DNA of 64,000 nt, taken from Amycolatopsis vastitatis. Its GTDB lineage: Bacteria > Actinomycetota > Actinomycetes > Mycobacteriales > Pseudonocardiaceae. The notes below the pieces were generated by a model. The model did no database searches. It had not been told where the DNA came from and saw only the letters and a program-made list of their open reading frames with translations. Below are positions 32,986-41,941 of the stretch, one piece after another. The stretch's first letter is position 1; each line of letters opens with the position of its first letter. Where the stretch lies: assembly GCF_002234595.1 (NCBI RefSeq), contig NZ_NMUL01000002.1, positions 62,001 to 126,000 of the forward strand, read 5' to 3'. The position numbers were made by a program, and so were the translations under genes.

Positions 32986-35900
32986 TCACGTCACCGGCAC
33001 CCGGGCGGCGACCCGGCCGTCGCGGACTTCGAGCACCACGTCCGCGCCGTCGGCCTCTTCGGCGCGATGGGTCACGTGCACCACCGTCCGGCCCGCCAGC
33101 GCCTCCCGCAGGTGCGCGCGCACTGCCTGCGCCGTCGGCTCGTCGAGGTGCGCCGTCGGCTCGTCCAGCAGCACGAGCCCCGCCGACGGCGCCCCGAGCA
33201 GCGCCCGCGCCAGCGCGACTCGCTGTGCCTGTCCGCCGGACAGCCCGCTGCCGCCGCTGCCGAGCACCGTCTCCAGCGACACGTCGGTGAGCGCGGCCTG
33301 CCGCAACGCCTCGCGCAGCTCGTCTTCGGTCGCCGTCGGGCTGGCCAACCTGAGGTTCTCGGCGACGGTCGTCGCGGCGAGCATCGGCTCCTGCGGCGCC
33401 CACGCCACCCCGTCCGGAACGGCGACCACACCTCGCCGGGGCGGCACGAACCCGAGCAGCGCGGCGACGAGCGTCGACTTGCCGGCACCGCTGGGTCCCA
33501 CGACCGCGGCGTACGTCCCGGGGGCGAGTTCGAAGTCGACGTCGTGCAGCACGGCCGGGCCTCCCGGCCAGCCGAGGTCCGCTCCCCGCAGCGCGACCAC
33601 CATCCCGGGCACCGGCGAGCGCGGCTCCGGAACGTCCGCCAAGCGGCGACGCGCGCGCCGCAGCGTGTCCCAGTGCTGCGCCACCGGCGGAAGGAGCGCG
33701 AGGACCTCCGCCAAGGCGAGCGGGACCAGCGCGAGCAGCGGCGCCAGGACCGGGTCGAGCCGTCCGGCCGCGACCGCTTGGGCGGCGAGTGCCGTGCTGA
33801 CGACCGCGGCCGCCCCGCAAACCAGCGTGACCAGCGCTTCCGCCGCACCCACGCCGAAAGCTTGCCTGCGCGCTTGCGCGGCCAAGCGCGTGTCGGCGTC
33901 GGCTAGGGCGCGGCGGTGGTCCCGAGCCGTCCCGAAGGCGAGGAGTTCGGCCGCCGCTTCGAACAGCACCAGGACTCGCGACGCCACCTCACGACGGCCG
34001 GCCGCCAGCGCCGAAGTCGCCCGTCGCTCGGCGCGCAGCGCGACCCACGGCGCGCACAGTCCGAGCGCCACGGCCGCTGCGAGCGCCAGCCCGGCCGACG
34101 GCAGAACCCACGTCTGGACGGCGATCGCCCCGGCCGCGACCAGCGCGACCACCAGCGGCGGCGACACCACCCGCGGCAGGAGGTCGCGGACGGTGTCGAC
34201 GTCGGCGACCAGCCGGCGTTGCCCTTCCCCCGCGTGCAGCGGCCCGAGCCGGACCAGGGAACTCCACAGCCGCACCCTGACGCGGCCGGCGACGCGGAAC
34301 GCGGCGTCGTGCGTGACCAGCCGCTCGACGTACCGAAGCCCGGCGCGGCCCAGCCCGAACGCGCGGACGCCGACGACCGCGACCGTCAGGGTCAGGATCG
34401 GCGGCTGCTGCGACGCCTTGGCGATGAGCCAGCCCGACGTCGCGGTCAGCGCCACCCCGGCCAGGAGCGCGACCGCGCCCAGCACGGCGCCGCCGAAAAG
34501 CCGCCTGTCGAGGAGGGCGCGCCACGCCAGAGGCGGCCGCGAAGAGTCCTCTGTGGACAGTTCCGGAACCGCCGGAACGTCGGACGACATGTCGACCGCG
34601 GCCGTGCGCTCGTGGGCCGCGATGATCGCCGCGGCGCCGTTGCCGACGGCACGTTGCACCGCGTCCAGGACCAGGCGCGCGTTGGCCTCGTCGAGGTGCG
34701 CGGTCGGCTCGTCGAGCAGCAGCAGCCACGCGCCGTTCCGCACGCGCTGCAGCGCCCGGGCGACCGCGACGCGCTGGCGTTGCCCCAGCGACAGTTTCGC
34801 CACCGGGCGGTCCGCGAGGCCGGCCAGGCCGACTTCGGTGAGCAAGCCGGCGGATCCCACTTCTTCGCGAACCGTGCCGCCGGCGAACACCGGCGACTGC
34901 GGCACCCACGCGACCTGCTCGCGCCAGCGCGCGAGGTCGGCGTCGGCGAGGTTCGTCGGGCCGACCGTGATGGCACCGTCGTCGGCCGGGACGAAGCCGA
35001 GCAACGCCGAGAGCGTCGTCGACTTGCCGCCGCCGCTCGGGGCGCGAAGCCAGACCGTCTCGCCGGGACGCACCGAGAACGTCTCGCCGTCGGGGGCGAA
35101 CCCGCCGCGTCGCGCGACGCGAAGAGACGACACGCGCAGTTCGCCCCGCGAAGGAACCGCGCTCCCGGCCGGGAGCAGCGGGAGTGCCAGCAGGTCGGCA
35201 ACGCGCCGGACCGCTTCGACGCCGTCCTCGCTGGCGTGGAACGCGGCGCCGACCGCACGCAGCGGCTGGTAGCACTCCGGCGCGAGGATCAGCACGCCCA
35301 GCCCGATGGCCAGCGGCAAGTCACCGCCGACGAGCCGGACGCCGATCACCACCGCGACCAGCGCCACCGAGAGCGTCGCGATCAGTTCGAGCACGAACGC
35401 CGACGAGAACGCGACCTTCAACGTCTTGAGCGTCGCGCGGCGGTGGCGTTCGGACAGCCGCCGGACGGTCTCCCCCTGCGCGGTGGCGCGGCGGAACGCC
35501 GTCAGCACCGGCAGCACGCGGACGAGCTCGAGGAGCCGTTCGGACATCCGGTGGGTGGCGTCGGTCGCGCCGGCGACGCGGCCGGCGGTGTACTTGCCGA
35601 CGAGGATCGCGAACATCGGCAGCAGCGGCACCGTCAGCGCGACGATCACGCCGGACGGCCAGTCGGCGAACAGGATCGCCGCGCCGGCGCCGAGCGGCAC
35701 GACGGCCGCCGTCACCAGCGCGGGCAGGTATTCGCGGAAGTAGGCGTCGAGCGCGTCGAGGCCACGGGTGGTGAGTGCGGTCAGCTCGCCGTGGCCGCGG
35801 CGGGCGATCCACTCGGGGCCGAGACGCAGCGCGTGGTCGACGGCCTTGGCACGCAGCTCGCGCTGGGCCGTCGCGGCGGCGCGGGCGGAGACCGTGCGCA

Positions 35901-36192
35901 CCGCCCAGCCGGTCAACGCGCGCGTCGCGACGAGCGCGAGCAGCGCGGCCAGCTGGGCGGTGCGTCCCCCGGAACCTGCTCCGACGATCGCCGCGAGGAC
36001 GTCGGCGAGCAGGAATGCCTGGGCCACCAGCGCGGCGGCGTTGAGGAAGGACAGGAAACCCACCAGGGCCAGCGCTCGGCGCGCGGCCGGCACGAGGGCC
36101 GGCAGTGCGCCGAGCGGGCCCTTTCCCGGCCGCGCCGAGTCCACTGTGGACTCCGAGGCGGAAAGGGGAGCGCGACCGGGAAGATTGCTCAT
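32986..36192 (-). CDS. cydDC: Fused CydD-CydC thiol-reductant ABC exporter
   Basis: A 1068-residue fusion of the two half-transporters needed to assemble cytochrome bd. CydD part (1-545): six membrane helices, first ATPase with APSGGGKST (about 385), SLGQRQRVAVARAL and LLLLDEPTAHLD. CydC part (about 550-1068): second membrane domain, then GPSGAGKST (about 900), LSGGQAQRVALARAL and VLLDEPTAHLD. In E. coli these are separate proteins that export glutathione/cysteine; here the thiol would be cysteine or another low-molecular-weight thiol. ATG 36192 overlaps the cydB stop as ATGA. Fusion is usual in high-GC actinomycetes. Confidence 0.95.
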   Translation of the reverse strand: MSNLPGRAPLSASESTVDSARPGKGPLGALPALVPAARRALALVGFLSFLNAAALVAQAFLLADVLAAIVGAGSGGRTAQLAALLALVATRALTGWAVRTVSARAAATAQRELRAKAVDHALRLGPEWIARRGHGELTALTTRGLDALDAYFREYLPALVTAAVVPLGAGAAILFADWPSGVIVALTVPLLPMFAILVGKYTAGRVAGATDATHRMSERLLELVRVLPVLTAFRRATAQGETVRRLSERHRRATLKTLKVAFSSAFVLELIATLSVALVAVVIGVRLVGGDLPLAIGLGVLILAPECYQPLRAVGAAFHASEDGVEAVRRVADLLALPLLPAGSAVPSRGELRVSSLRVARRGGFAPDGETFSVRPGETVWLRAPSGGGKSTTLSALLGFVPADDGAITVGPTNLADADLARWREQVAWVPQSPVFAGGTVREEVGSAGLLTEVGLAGLADRPVAKLSLGQRQRVAVARALQRVRNGAWLLLLDEPTAHLDEANARLVLDAVQRAVGNGAAAIIAAHERTAAVDMSSDVPAVPELSTEDSSRPPLAWRALLDRRLFGGAVLGAVALLAGVALTATSGWLIAKASQQPPILTLTVAVVGVRAFGLGRAGLRYVERLVTHDAAFRVAGRVRVRLWSSLVRLGPLHAGEGQRRLVADVDTVRDLLPRVVSPPLVVALVAAGAIAVQTWVLPSAGLALAAAVALGLCAPWVALRAERRATSALAAGRREVASRVLVLFEAAAELLAFGTARDHRRALADADTRLAAQARRQAFGVGAAEALVTLVCGAAAVVSTALAAQAVAAGRLDPVLAPLLALVPLALAEVLALLPPVAQHWDTLRRARRRLADVPEPRSPVPGMVVALRGADLGWPGGPAVLHDVDFELAPGTYAAVVGPSGAGKSTLVAALLGFVPPRRGVVAVPDGVAWAPQEPMLAATTVAENLRLASPTATEDELREALRQAALTDVSLETVLGSGGSGLSGGQAQRVALARALLGAPSAGLVLLDEPTAHLDEPTAQAVRAHLREALAGRTVVHVTHRAEEADGADVVLEVRDGRVAARVPVT

Positions 36193-37196
36193 GGTGCGTG
36201 CACCGCGGGGATGTGCTGGGTGCCGATGCGCTTGCGGAACACCCAGTACGTCCAGCCCTGGTAGATCAGCACGGCCGGGGCGCCGAAGGCGGCGACCCAG
36301 GTCATGACGGTCAGCGTGTACGGGCTCGACGCGGTGCCTGCGATGGTGAGGGTGTTGGCGGCGTCGAGCGTCGATGGCAGGACGTTCGGGAAGAGCGCGC
36401 CGAACATGGTGACGGCGGCGCCGGCGATGACCACGCCGAGCGCGGCGAAGGCCTGCCCGTCGCGGTCGGCGCGCAGCCGCAGCCAGGCGACGACCGCGGC
36501 GACGGCGCTGATCCCGAACGCGAGCAGCGTCCACAGCGTGCCTTCGCGCCACTGGACGACGGCCAGGAACGCGACCATCGGCACCATGGCGGCCGGCAGG
36601 AGCTTGAGCGCCAGGCTGTGCGCGCGTTCCCGCAGGTCACCGCTGGTTTTGAGGGTGAGGAACGCGGCACCGTGGGTGATCGAGAAGGCGGCGATGGCGA
36701 CCGCGCCGAGCAGGGTGTCCCAGCGGACGGCGGCGAACGCGGAGCCGACGCGGTTGCCGTCGGCGTCGAGGGGCAGGCCGAGGACGGTGGTCGCGAGGAT
36801 GAGGCCGACGCCCAGCGGCGGGACCCACGAGCCGGCCATGATCACGCGGTCCCAGTTGCGCCGCCAGCGCTCGGAGTCGACCTTGCCGCGGTATTCGAAG
36901 GCGACGCCGCGGCCGATGAGGGCGAGCAGGACGAGCAGGAGCGGTAGGTAGGCGGCCGAGAACAGGCTGGCGTACCAGCCGGGGAAGGCCGCGAACATGG
37001 CCCCGCCGGCGACGATGACCCAGACCTCGTTGCCGTCCCAGACGGGCCCGATGGTGTTGACCATGACGCGGCGCTCGGTGTTGTCCTTGGCGAGGACGGG
37101 GAGCAGCATGCCGACGCCGAAGTCGAAGCCTTCGAGGAAGAGGTAGCCGAGCCAGAAGAAGGCGATGACGGCGAACCAGACGGTGGCGAGTGTCAC
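36189..37196 (-). CDS. cydB: Cytochrome bd oxidase subunit II
   Basis: A 335-residue, eight- to nine-helix membrane subunit of cytochrome bd quinol oxidase. Typical features: FWLGYLFLEGFDFGVGMLLP near the N-terminus, GPVWDGNEVWVIVAGGAMFAAFPGWYA, and RGVAFEYRGK. GTG 37196 is selected by a GGAGG site six bases upstream; the frame runs to 37235. It follows cydA after a 114-base gap that contains DnaA-box-like repeats, and overlaps cydDC by four bases. Confidence 0.96.
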   Translation of the reverse strand: MTLATVWFAVIAFFWLGYLFLEGFDFGVGMLLPVLAKDNTERRVMVNTIGPVWDGNEVWVIVAGGAMFAAFPGWYASLFSAAYLPLLLVLLALIGRGVAFEYRGKVDSERWRRNWDRVIMAGSWVPPLGVGLILATTVLGLPLDADGNRVGSAFAAVRWDTLLGAVAIAAFSITHGAAFLTLKTSGDLRERAHSLALKLLPAAMVPMVAFLAVVQWREGTLWTLLAFGISAVAAVVAWLRLRADRDGQAFAALGVVIAGAAVTMFGALFPNVLPSTLDAANTLTIAGTASSPYTLTVMTWVAAFGAPAVLIYQGWTYWVFRKRIGTQHIPAVHAP

Positions 37197-37224
37197 CGGG
37201 CACCTCCGTCCAGCCGGTGGCCGT

Positions 37225-37274
37225 GAGTTATCCACAACGAGCCGAGTTGTCCACAGACGGACTGTGGGTAACTC
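37225..37274. repeat. Inverted repeat with three DnaA-box-like nonamers in the cydA-cydB gap
   Basis: TTATCCACA (37228-37236, the consensus DnaA box), TTGTCCACA (37247-37255) and TGTGGGTAA (37263-37271, complement TTACCCACA) lie within 44 bases. The outer two are parts of a 12-bp inverted repeat with one mismatch (37225-37236 with 37263-37274), so a hairpin is also possible. Confidence 0.6.
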
Positions 37275-37310
37275 GCGCGAGTGGTCACATCGACACTCAT
37301 CGTCAACACC

Positions 37311-38786
37311 TCAGTAGGCGAAGGCGAGGGTGTCCTCGCCCGGTTTGTCGGAGTCCTTCGACTTCTTCGGGGGCATCACCGCGTCGACGCCGCCGCGGAC
37401 GTACTTGCGCATCAGGTACAGCTCCACCACGCCGAGGGCCGCGTACACCGTGGTCAGGGCGATCAGGGACGTCCACACCTCGCCCGTCGTCAGGCGGGAG
37501 ACCGCCTGGGCGGTGAACATCCACACCCCGTCGACGCCGCTCGGGTTGGGGACGACCACGAACGGCTGACGGCCCATCTCCGTGAAGATCCAGCCCGCGC
37601 TGTTGCCGAGGAACGGCGTCGCGATGCCGCCGAGGACCAGCCACGGGAACCAGCGGGCCGTCGGGACGCGGTCGCGGCGGGTCAGCCACAGGGCCAGGAC
37701 CCCGATGCCCGCCGACACGGCGCCGAAGCCGATCATCATGCGGAAGCCCCAGTACGTCACCGGCAGGTTCGGCACGTAGTCGATCGGCTTGCCGGCCAGC
37801 GAACCCAGGGCCGGGTCGTCCGGGTAGTTCGTGCCGTACTTCGCCTGGTACTCGCCGACCAGGTTCTCCACGCCCTTGACCTCGGTCTTGAAGTCGTTGT
37901 GCGCCAAGAACGACAGCAACGCGGGCACGTTGAAGGTCTTGACGTCTTCGCAGTTCGCGCCCGACACGTCACCGATCGCGATGATCGAGAAGCTCGCCGG
38001 CTTTTCCGTGTGGCACAGCGCTTCCGCCGATGCCATCTTCATCGGCTGCTGCTCGAACATCAGCTTGCCCTGCGTGTCGCCGGTGATCGCGAGGACCGCG
38101 AACGCCGCCACGCCGACCCAGCCGCCGAGGCGCAACGACGAGCGCCACACCTCGGCGTGTTCGCCGCGCCGCCACAGGTGCCAGCCCGCGACGCCCACCA
38201 GGAACGCCGCCGCCACCGAGAACGCGCCGGCCAGGGTGTGCGGGATCGCGGCCAGCGCCGTGTTGTTCGTCAGCACCGCCCAGATCGAGTTCATGGTCGG
38301 CTTGCCGTTCTCGAACGTCACGCCCACCGGGTGCTGCATCCACGAGTTCGCCGCCAGGATGAAGTACGCCGAAGCCATCGTGGCCAGCGAAAACGCCCAC
38401 GCGCACATCAAGTGAACACGCTTTTGCAGCCGGTCCCAGCCGAAGATCCACAGGCCGAGGAACGTCGACTCGACGAAGAACGCGACGAGCCCTTCCATCG
38501 CGAGCGGCGCGCCGAAGACGTCGCCGACGAAGCGCGAGTACGCGCTCCAGCTCATCCCGAACTGGAACTCCTGCACGATCCCGGTCACCACGCCCATGGC
38601 GAAGTTGACCAGCAGCAGCTTGCCCCAGAACTTCGTCATCTTCAGGTGCCGCAGCTCGCCGGTGCGGACCCAGCGGGTCTGCATCGCCGCGACCAGGATC
38701 GACAACCCGATGGTCAGCGGGACCATCAGGAAGTGGTAGACGGTGGTGATGCCGAACTGCCACCGCGCTAGCTCAAGGACCTCCAC
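37311..38786 (-). CDS. cydA: Cytochrome bd oxidase subunit I
   Basis: A 491-residue haem-carrying subunit that oxidises quinol and reduces oxygen with high affinity. Landmarks: ARWQFGITTVYHFLMVPLTIG with the haem b595 histidine, AMGVVTGIVQEFQFGMSW, the axial-ligand helix FILAANSWMQHPVG, a Q-loop region (about 245-330), and GWIFTEMGRQPFVV. The usual GRQPW motif reads GRQPF here. GTG 38786 gives the normal N-terminus; the frame extends to 38828. First gene of cydA-cydB-cydDC. No Rex-type TTGTGAA...TTCACAA site is visible upstream. Confidence 0.96.
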   Translation of the reverse strand: MEVLELARWQFGITTVYHFLMVPLTIGLSILVAAMQTRWVRTGELRHLKMTKFWGKLLLVNFAMGVVTGIVQEFQFGMSWSAYSRFVGDVFGAPLAMEGLVAFFVESTFLGLWIFGWDRLQKRVHLMCAWAFSLATMASAYFILAANSWMQHPVGVTFENGKPTMNSIWAVLTNNTALAAIPHTLAGAFSVAAAFLVGVAGWHLWRRGEHAEVWRSSLRLGGWVGVAAFAVLAITGDTQGKLMFEQQPMKMASAEALCHTEKPASFSIIAIGDVSGANCEDVKTFNVPALLSFLAHNDFKTEVKGVENLVGEYQAKYGTNYPDDPALGSLAGKPIDYVPNLPVTYWGFRMMIGFGAVSAGIGVLALWLTRRDRVPTARWFPWLVLGGIATPFLGNSAGWIFTEMGRQPFVVVPNPSGVDGVWMFTAQAVSRLTTGEVWTSLIALTTVYAALGVVELYLMRKYVRGGVDAVMPPKKSKDSDKPGEDTLAFAY

Positions 38787-38865
38787 GTGGTCCAGCGTGC
38801 TCCGGGGCGCCGGCCGCAGCCAGATCAACTGGTCCCGTCCGGCACAGGACCAACGTCCCGGGTGA

Positions 38866-39825
38866 CTACAGCTGGTCGAGCGCCTTCCGCGCCTCGGCCG
38901 CCACCGTGCGGCGCGGTCCCGTGTCGCCGAGGCCGAGCACGTGGGAAAGCGCCAGCTCGTACGCGGTGTCGAACGCCTTGTCCGCCGCCACCGGGAGGTC
39001 CGGCCGGACGCCGGTGCCTTCCCAGTTCTCCCCCGTCTCCGGGTGGAACGAGCGCGCGATCGACACCGTCACGTCGAGGTAGGTGTCCACTTTGTACTGT
39101 TCACGCGGGTGGGCGCCGCCGCGGGTGGACTCCCCCACGGTCTTCGCCCGGCCCTGCTGCTGGAGCGAAAACGCCAGGTCTTCCCCGCCGGAGAACGTGT
39201 CCGGGCCGGTCAGCACCCAGATCGGCTTGGTGCCGCCGAACTTCGGGCCCGGCACGTACGGCAGCGTCCACATCTGAGTCGTGCGGTGGCCTTCACGCTC
39301 GTAGAGGTCGAGGTAGTGGGTCCGCTCGTCGACGAGGTAGCTCTGCAGGAACGCGCTCGTGTCCGGGTCGCCGCCGCGGTTGCGCCGCACGTCGAGCAGC
39401 AGCGCGTCGGCCGGCGCGACCAGTGTCATCGCCGCCGAGAACGCCGGCGCCGCGAAGTCGAGCGGGTAGAGCAGGGTCGTGTCGAGGTAGCCGACGTTGC
39501 CCGGCAGCCGCCGCACCGACGCGATCCCGAAGTTCTCCAACTCGGCCGTCCGCCGGAAGTCCTCCGACGCGAACTCGGCGTCGCCGTCCTCGGCCACCGG
39601 GTCGGCGTGGTGGCGCAGCCGCAGGTGCTTGTCGCCGTTCACCGACTGGAGGTCGGCTGTGACGGCCGTCGCGAATTCCGCGTCGCCGAGGTCTGCGTAC
39701 GCGCCTTCGTCGAGACGCGCGCGAAGCACCTTCGCGAGCTTTACGGCGACGTCCGGGAAGACGTAGTGCGCTTCCAACCGGCGGATGACCTCTTCGACCT
39801 GCGCAGCACGCGCCTGGGACCCCAT
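38866..39825 (-). CDS. S41 family peptidase (IRBP/tricorn-core type)
   Basis: A 319-residue serine peptidase-like protein. An N-terminal helical domain (VEEVIRRLEAHYVFPDVA) precedes the S41 core with DVRRNRGGDP (145-153), the nucleophile region TFSGGEDLAF (S212, E215), and STRGGAHP. There is no PDZ domain and no signal peptide, so it acts in the cytoplasm. Substrate unknown. TAGGTT (39832-39837) stands six bases before ATG 39825 with no ribosome site. Confidence 0.88.
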   Translation of the reverse strand: MGSQARAAQVEEVIRRLEAHYVFPDVAVKLAKVLRARLDEGAYADLGDAEFATAVTADLQSVNGDKHLRLRHHADPVAEDGDAEFASEDFRRTAELENFGIASVRRLPGNVGYLDTTLLYPLDFAAPAFSAAMTLVAPADALLLDVRRNRGGDPDTSAFLQSYLVDERTHYLDLYEREGHRTTQMWTLPYVPGPKFGGTKPIWVLTGPDTFSGGEDLAFSLQQQGRAKTVGESTRGGAHPREQYKVDTYLDVTVSIARSFHPETGENWEGTGVRPDLPVAADKAFDTAYELALSHVLGLGDTGPRRTVAAEARKALDQL

Positions 39826-39999
39826 GCCGTGAACCTACCGCAGGCCACAACCGGAAATTCGGCGTGCCGAAGAAATATGTGCGACGCACCTCGTTGTCAA
39901 ATTCATGGCCACCGATCAGGCAATTTCGCGCGAGCCATCAGCTTGCGACTTTCCCGAGCTCCCCTTTATCGTTGCAGTGAAAGGGGCGAAGAAATCCTC

Positions 40000-40599
40000 A
40001 TGACTGCCGCTATGGTGGCGCTGATCAGCGCGTTCGGCCTGGTCCTCGCCGTGGAGCTGCCGGACAAGACGCTCGTCGCGACCCTGGTGCTGACCACCCG
40101 TTTCCGCGGCTGGCCGGTTTTCGCCGGGGTGTGCGCCGCGTTCGCCGTGCAGTGCGTCATAGCGGTCGCGTTCGGTAGCGTGTTGACGCTGTTGCCGGAC
40201 GTAGTCCTTTCGCTGGTCGTCGCCGTCATGTTCGGTCTCGGCGCTTTCATGCTCCTTCGCGAAGGCTTCAGCGAAGCCGACGAAGCAGGCGAAGACGCTT
40301 CGCGCACCGGCCCCTCGGCGCTGTCCTTCACGCGCTCCGCGATGACGTCGTTCGGCGTGCTCTTCGCCGCCGAGTGGGGCGACGCCTCCCAGCTCGCGAC
40401 GGCGAGCCTCACCGCCCGGATCGGCAACCCCTTCGCGGTCGGTGTCGGTGCGTTCAGCGCGCTCGTCGTGGTCGCCGGGCTCGCGGTGTTCATCGGCGCC
40501 AAGCTGCGCAGCCGGATCAAGCCGAAGCTGATCCAGCGCTGCGCCGGGTTCGCGTTCGCCGGGTTCGCGGCGTTCGCCCTGCTCCAGCTGGCCTTCTGA
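40000..40599 (+). CDS. Gdt1/TMEM165 (UPF0016) family divalent cation transporter
   Basis: A 199-residue, six-helix membrane protein made of two inverted halves, each with the family's acidic motif: ELPDKT (19-24) and EWGDAS (125-130). Homologues export manganese or calcium. ATG 40000 follows AAAGGGG at 13 bases; the upstream CCCCTTT-N12-AAAGGGG (39961-39986) is a small hairpin that may affect translation. I see no yybP-ykoY manganese riboswitch. Confidence 0.88.
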   Translation: MTAAMVALISAFGLVLAVELPDKTLVATLVLTTRFRGWPVFAGVCAAFAVQCVIAVAFGSVLTLLPDVVLSLVVAVMFGLGAFMLLREGFSEADEAGEDASRTGPSALSFTRSAMTSFGVLFAAEWGDASQLATASLTARIGNPFAVGVGAFSALVVVAGLAVFIGAKLRSRIKPKLIQRCAGFAFAGFAAFALLQLAF

Positions 40600-40655
40600 C
40601 CGATCTTTCACAGGTTTGCCCGGTAACCTTTCGGCAACGAAAGGGAGAGCACCAG

Positions 40656-41303
40656 GTGAACAAGCCCTCGACCGCGGTCTCGCCGCTGCACGGCCGGGTC
40701 GCGCTCGGCGGCATCGGCCTCGCCGTGGCCATCTCGATCGACCTGCACCTGCGGCTGTCCGGCCAGGTCAGCCCGATCTGGCAGACGCTGTCGGAGTACG
40801 TCTACGGCAAGCTCGGCACGGCCTCGGCAGCTCCCCTGTTCAGCATCATGTGCCTGGCGCTGTCGCTCGGCTCGGTGGCGTTGCTCGCCGGGATCGCCAA
40901 GGCCCACCGCCCGGGCACCACCGTCGTCTGCGTGCTGCTCGGCGTCTGGTCGGCCGGGCTGCTGGTGTGCGGCCTCGTGCCGGTCGACCCCGACGGCCAG
41001 GCGCGCTCGCTCGCCGGGCAGGTCCACAACCTCGCCGCTCTGACGGCGTTCGTCGCGCTGCCCGCCGCCGCGTTCGTGCTGACGAAGAAGGGCCGCGAGC
41101 GTTGCCCGTGGGAGCCCCGCCGGACGACGATCCGGCGCCTGGCCACGGCGAGCTTCGCCAGCGTCGGCGTGGTGCTCGGCGGGTTCGTCCTGACGCTCGT
41201 CCTCGGGCCGGCCCAGCAGGACGTCACGCTGGGCCTCTTCGAACGCCTGCTGTTCACCGTCGACGTCGCCCTACTGCTGACGATGGTCCGGCCGCTGCGT
41301 TAG
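40656..41303 (+). CDS. DUF998 membrane protein
   Basis: A 215-residue protein with six predicted membrane helices and the DUF998 pattern: SEYVYGKLG after helix 1, helix 3-4 stretch LGVWSAGLLVCGLVPVDPDGQARSLAGQVHNLAALTAF. Function unknown. GTG 40656 is selected by AGGGAG eight bases upstream. It ends four bases into the stop of the opposing IclR gene. Confidence 0.8.
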   Translation: MNKPSTAVSPLHGRVALGGIGLAVAISIDLHLRLSGQVSPIWQTLSEYVYGKLGTASAAPLFSIMCLALSLGSVALLAGIAKAHRPGTTVVCVLLGVWSAGLLVCGLVPVDPDGQARSLAGQVHNLAALTAFVALPAAAFVLTKKGRERCPWEPRRTTIRRLATASFASVGVVLGGFVLTLVLGPAQQDVTLGLFERLLFTVDVALLLTMVRPLR

Positions 41304-41941
41304 CCGTCCGTCTTCAGGATCTCGGCCAGCCGGGTAGCGGCCGCGACGACCTGCGGGCCCACCTCCGCCGCCTTCAGCGGTTCCATAGAGACGACACCGA
41401 CGCTCGCCCGCAGTCCTGGCACCCCGCGGACCGGCGCGGCGACGCCGGACGCGCCCGCCTCGAGTTCGCCGGTCGACGTCACCCAGCCGTTGCCGCCGGG
41501 ACGCAGGGTCATCGCCTTGCCGGCCGCGCCGGCGGTCAGCGAATGCCGGCTGCCGACGCGGTAGGCGACGTGAAAGTTCGTCCACGACGGCTCGACGACG
41601 GCCACCGCAAGCGCTTGCGGTCCTTGGGCGACCGACAGGTGCGCGGTCGCGCCCACCTTCTCGGCCAGCTCACGCAGCACCGGCCCGGCCGCGTCGCGCA
41701 GCTGCGGCAGCACCTGCCCGGCCAGCCGGAGCAGGCCGACGCCGAGACGGACCTTGGTGCCGTCACGCCAGACCAGCCCGCGTTCGGACAGCGGCACGAG
41801 CAGCCGGTAGACGGCCGCGCGGCTGGCCCCGATGGCCACGGCCAGCTCGGAGATGGTCGCCGCGTCGCCGCCCGCGTCGGCCACTGCCTGCAGCAGCGCC
41901 AAGCCCCGGTCGAGCGTCAGCGACCCCTCCCGGCTGGTCAC
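41300..41941 (-). CDS. IclR family transcriptional regulator
   Basis: A 213-residue regulator, shorter than the usual 250. The N-terminal winged helix (SLTLDRGLALLQAVADAGGDAATISELAVAIGASRAAVYRLL) binds DNA; the C-terminal effector domain contains AYRVGSRHSLTAGAAGKA and ends EILKTDG. It probably controls the adjacent unknown gene and the divergent hmgA, as IclR proteins often control aromatic catabolism. GTG 41941 overlaps the upstream stop as GTGA. Confidence 0.88.
   Translation of the reverse strand: MTSREGSLTLDRGLALLQAVADAGGDAATISELAVAIGASRAAVYRLLVPLSERGLVWRDGTKVRLGVGLLRLAGQVLPQLRDAAGPVLRELAEKVGATAHLSVAQGPQALAVAVVEPSWTNFHVAYRVGSRHSLTAGAAGKAMTLRPGGNGWVTSTGELEAGASGVAAPVRGVPGLRASVGVVSMEPLKAAEVGPQVVAAATRLAEILKTDG

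Noticed and set aside
32986..36192. Assembly error fusing cydD and cydC
   Set aside because: CydDC fusions are normal in high-GC actinomycetes and the joint reads as a smooth linker.
38786..38866. Rex-type redox operator before cydA
   Set aside because: No TTGTGAA-N4-TTCACAA-like sequence; only an unrelated TGGTCC/GGACCA dyad is present.
39837..39999. Manganese riboswitch (yybP-ykoY) before the Gdt1-family gene
   Set aside because: The conserved loops of that riboswitch are not visible; only a seven-bp hairpin is present.
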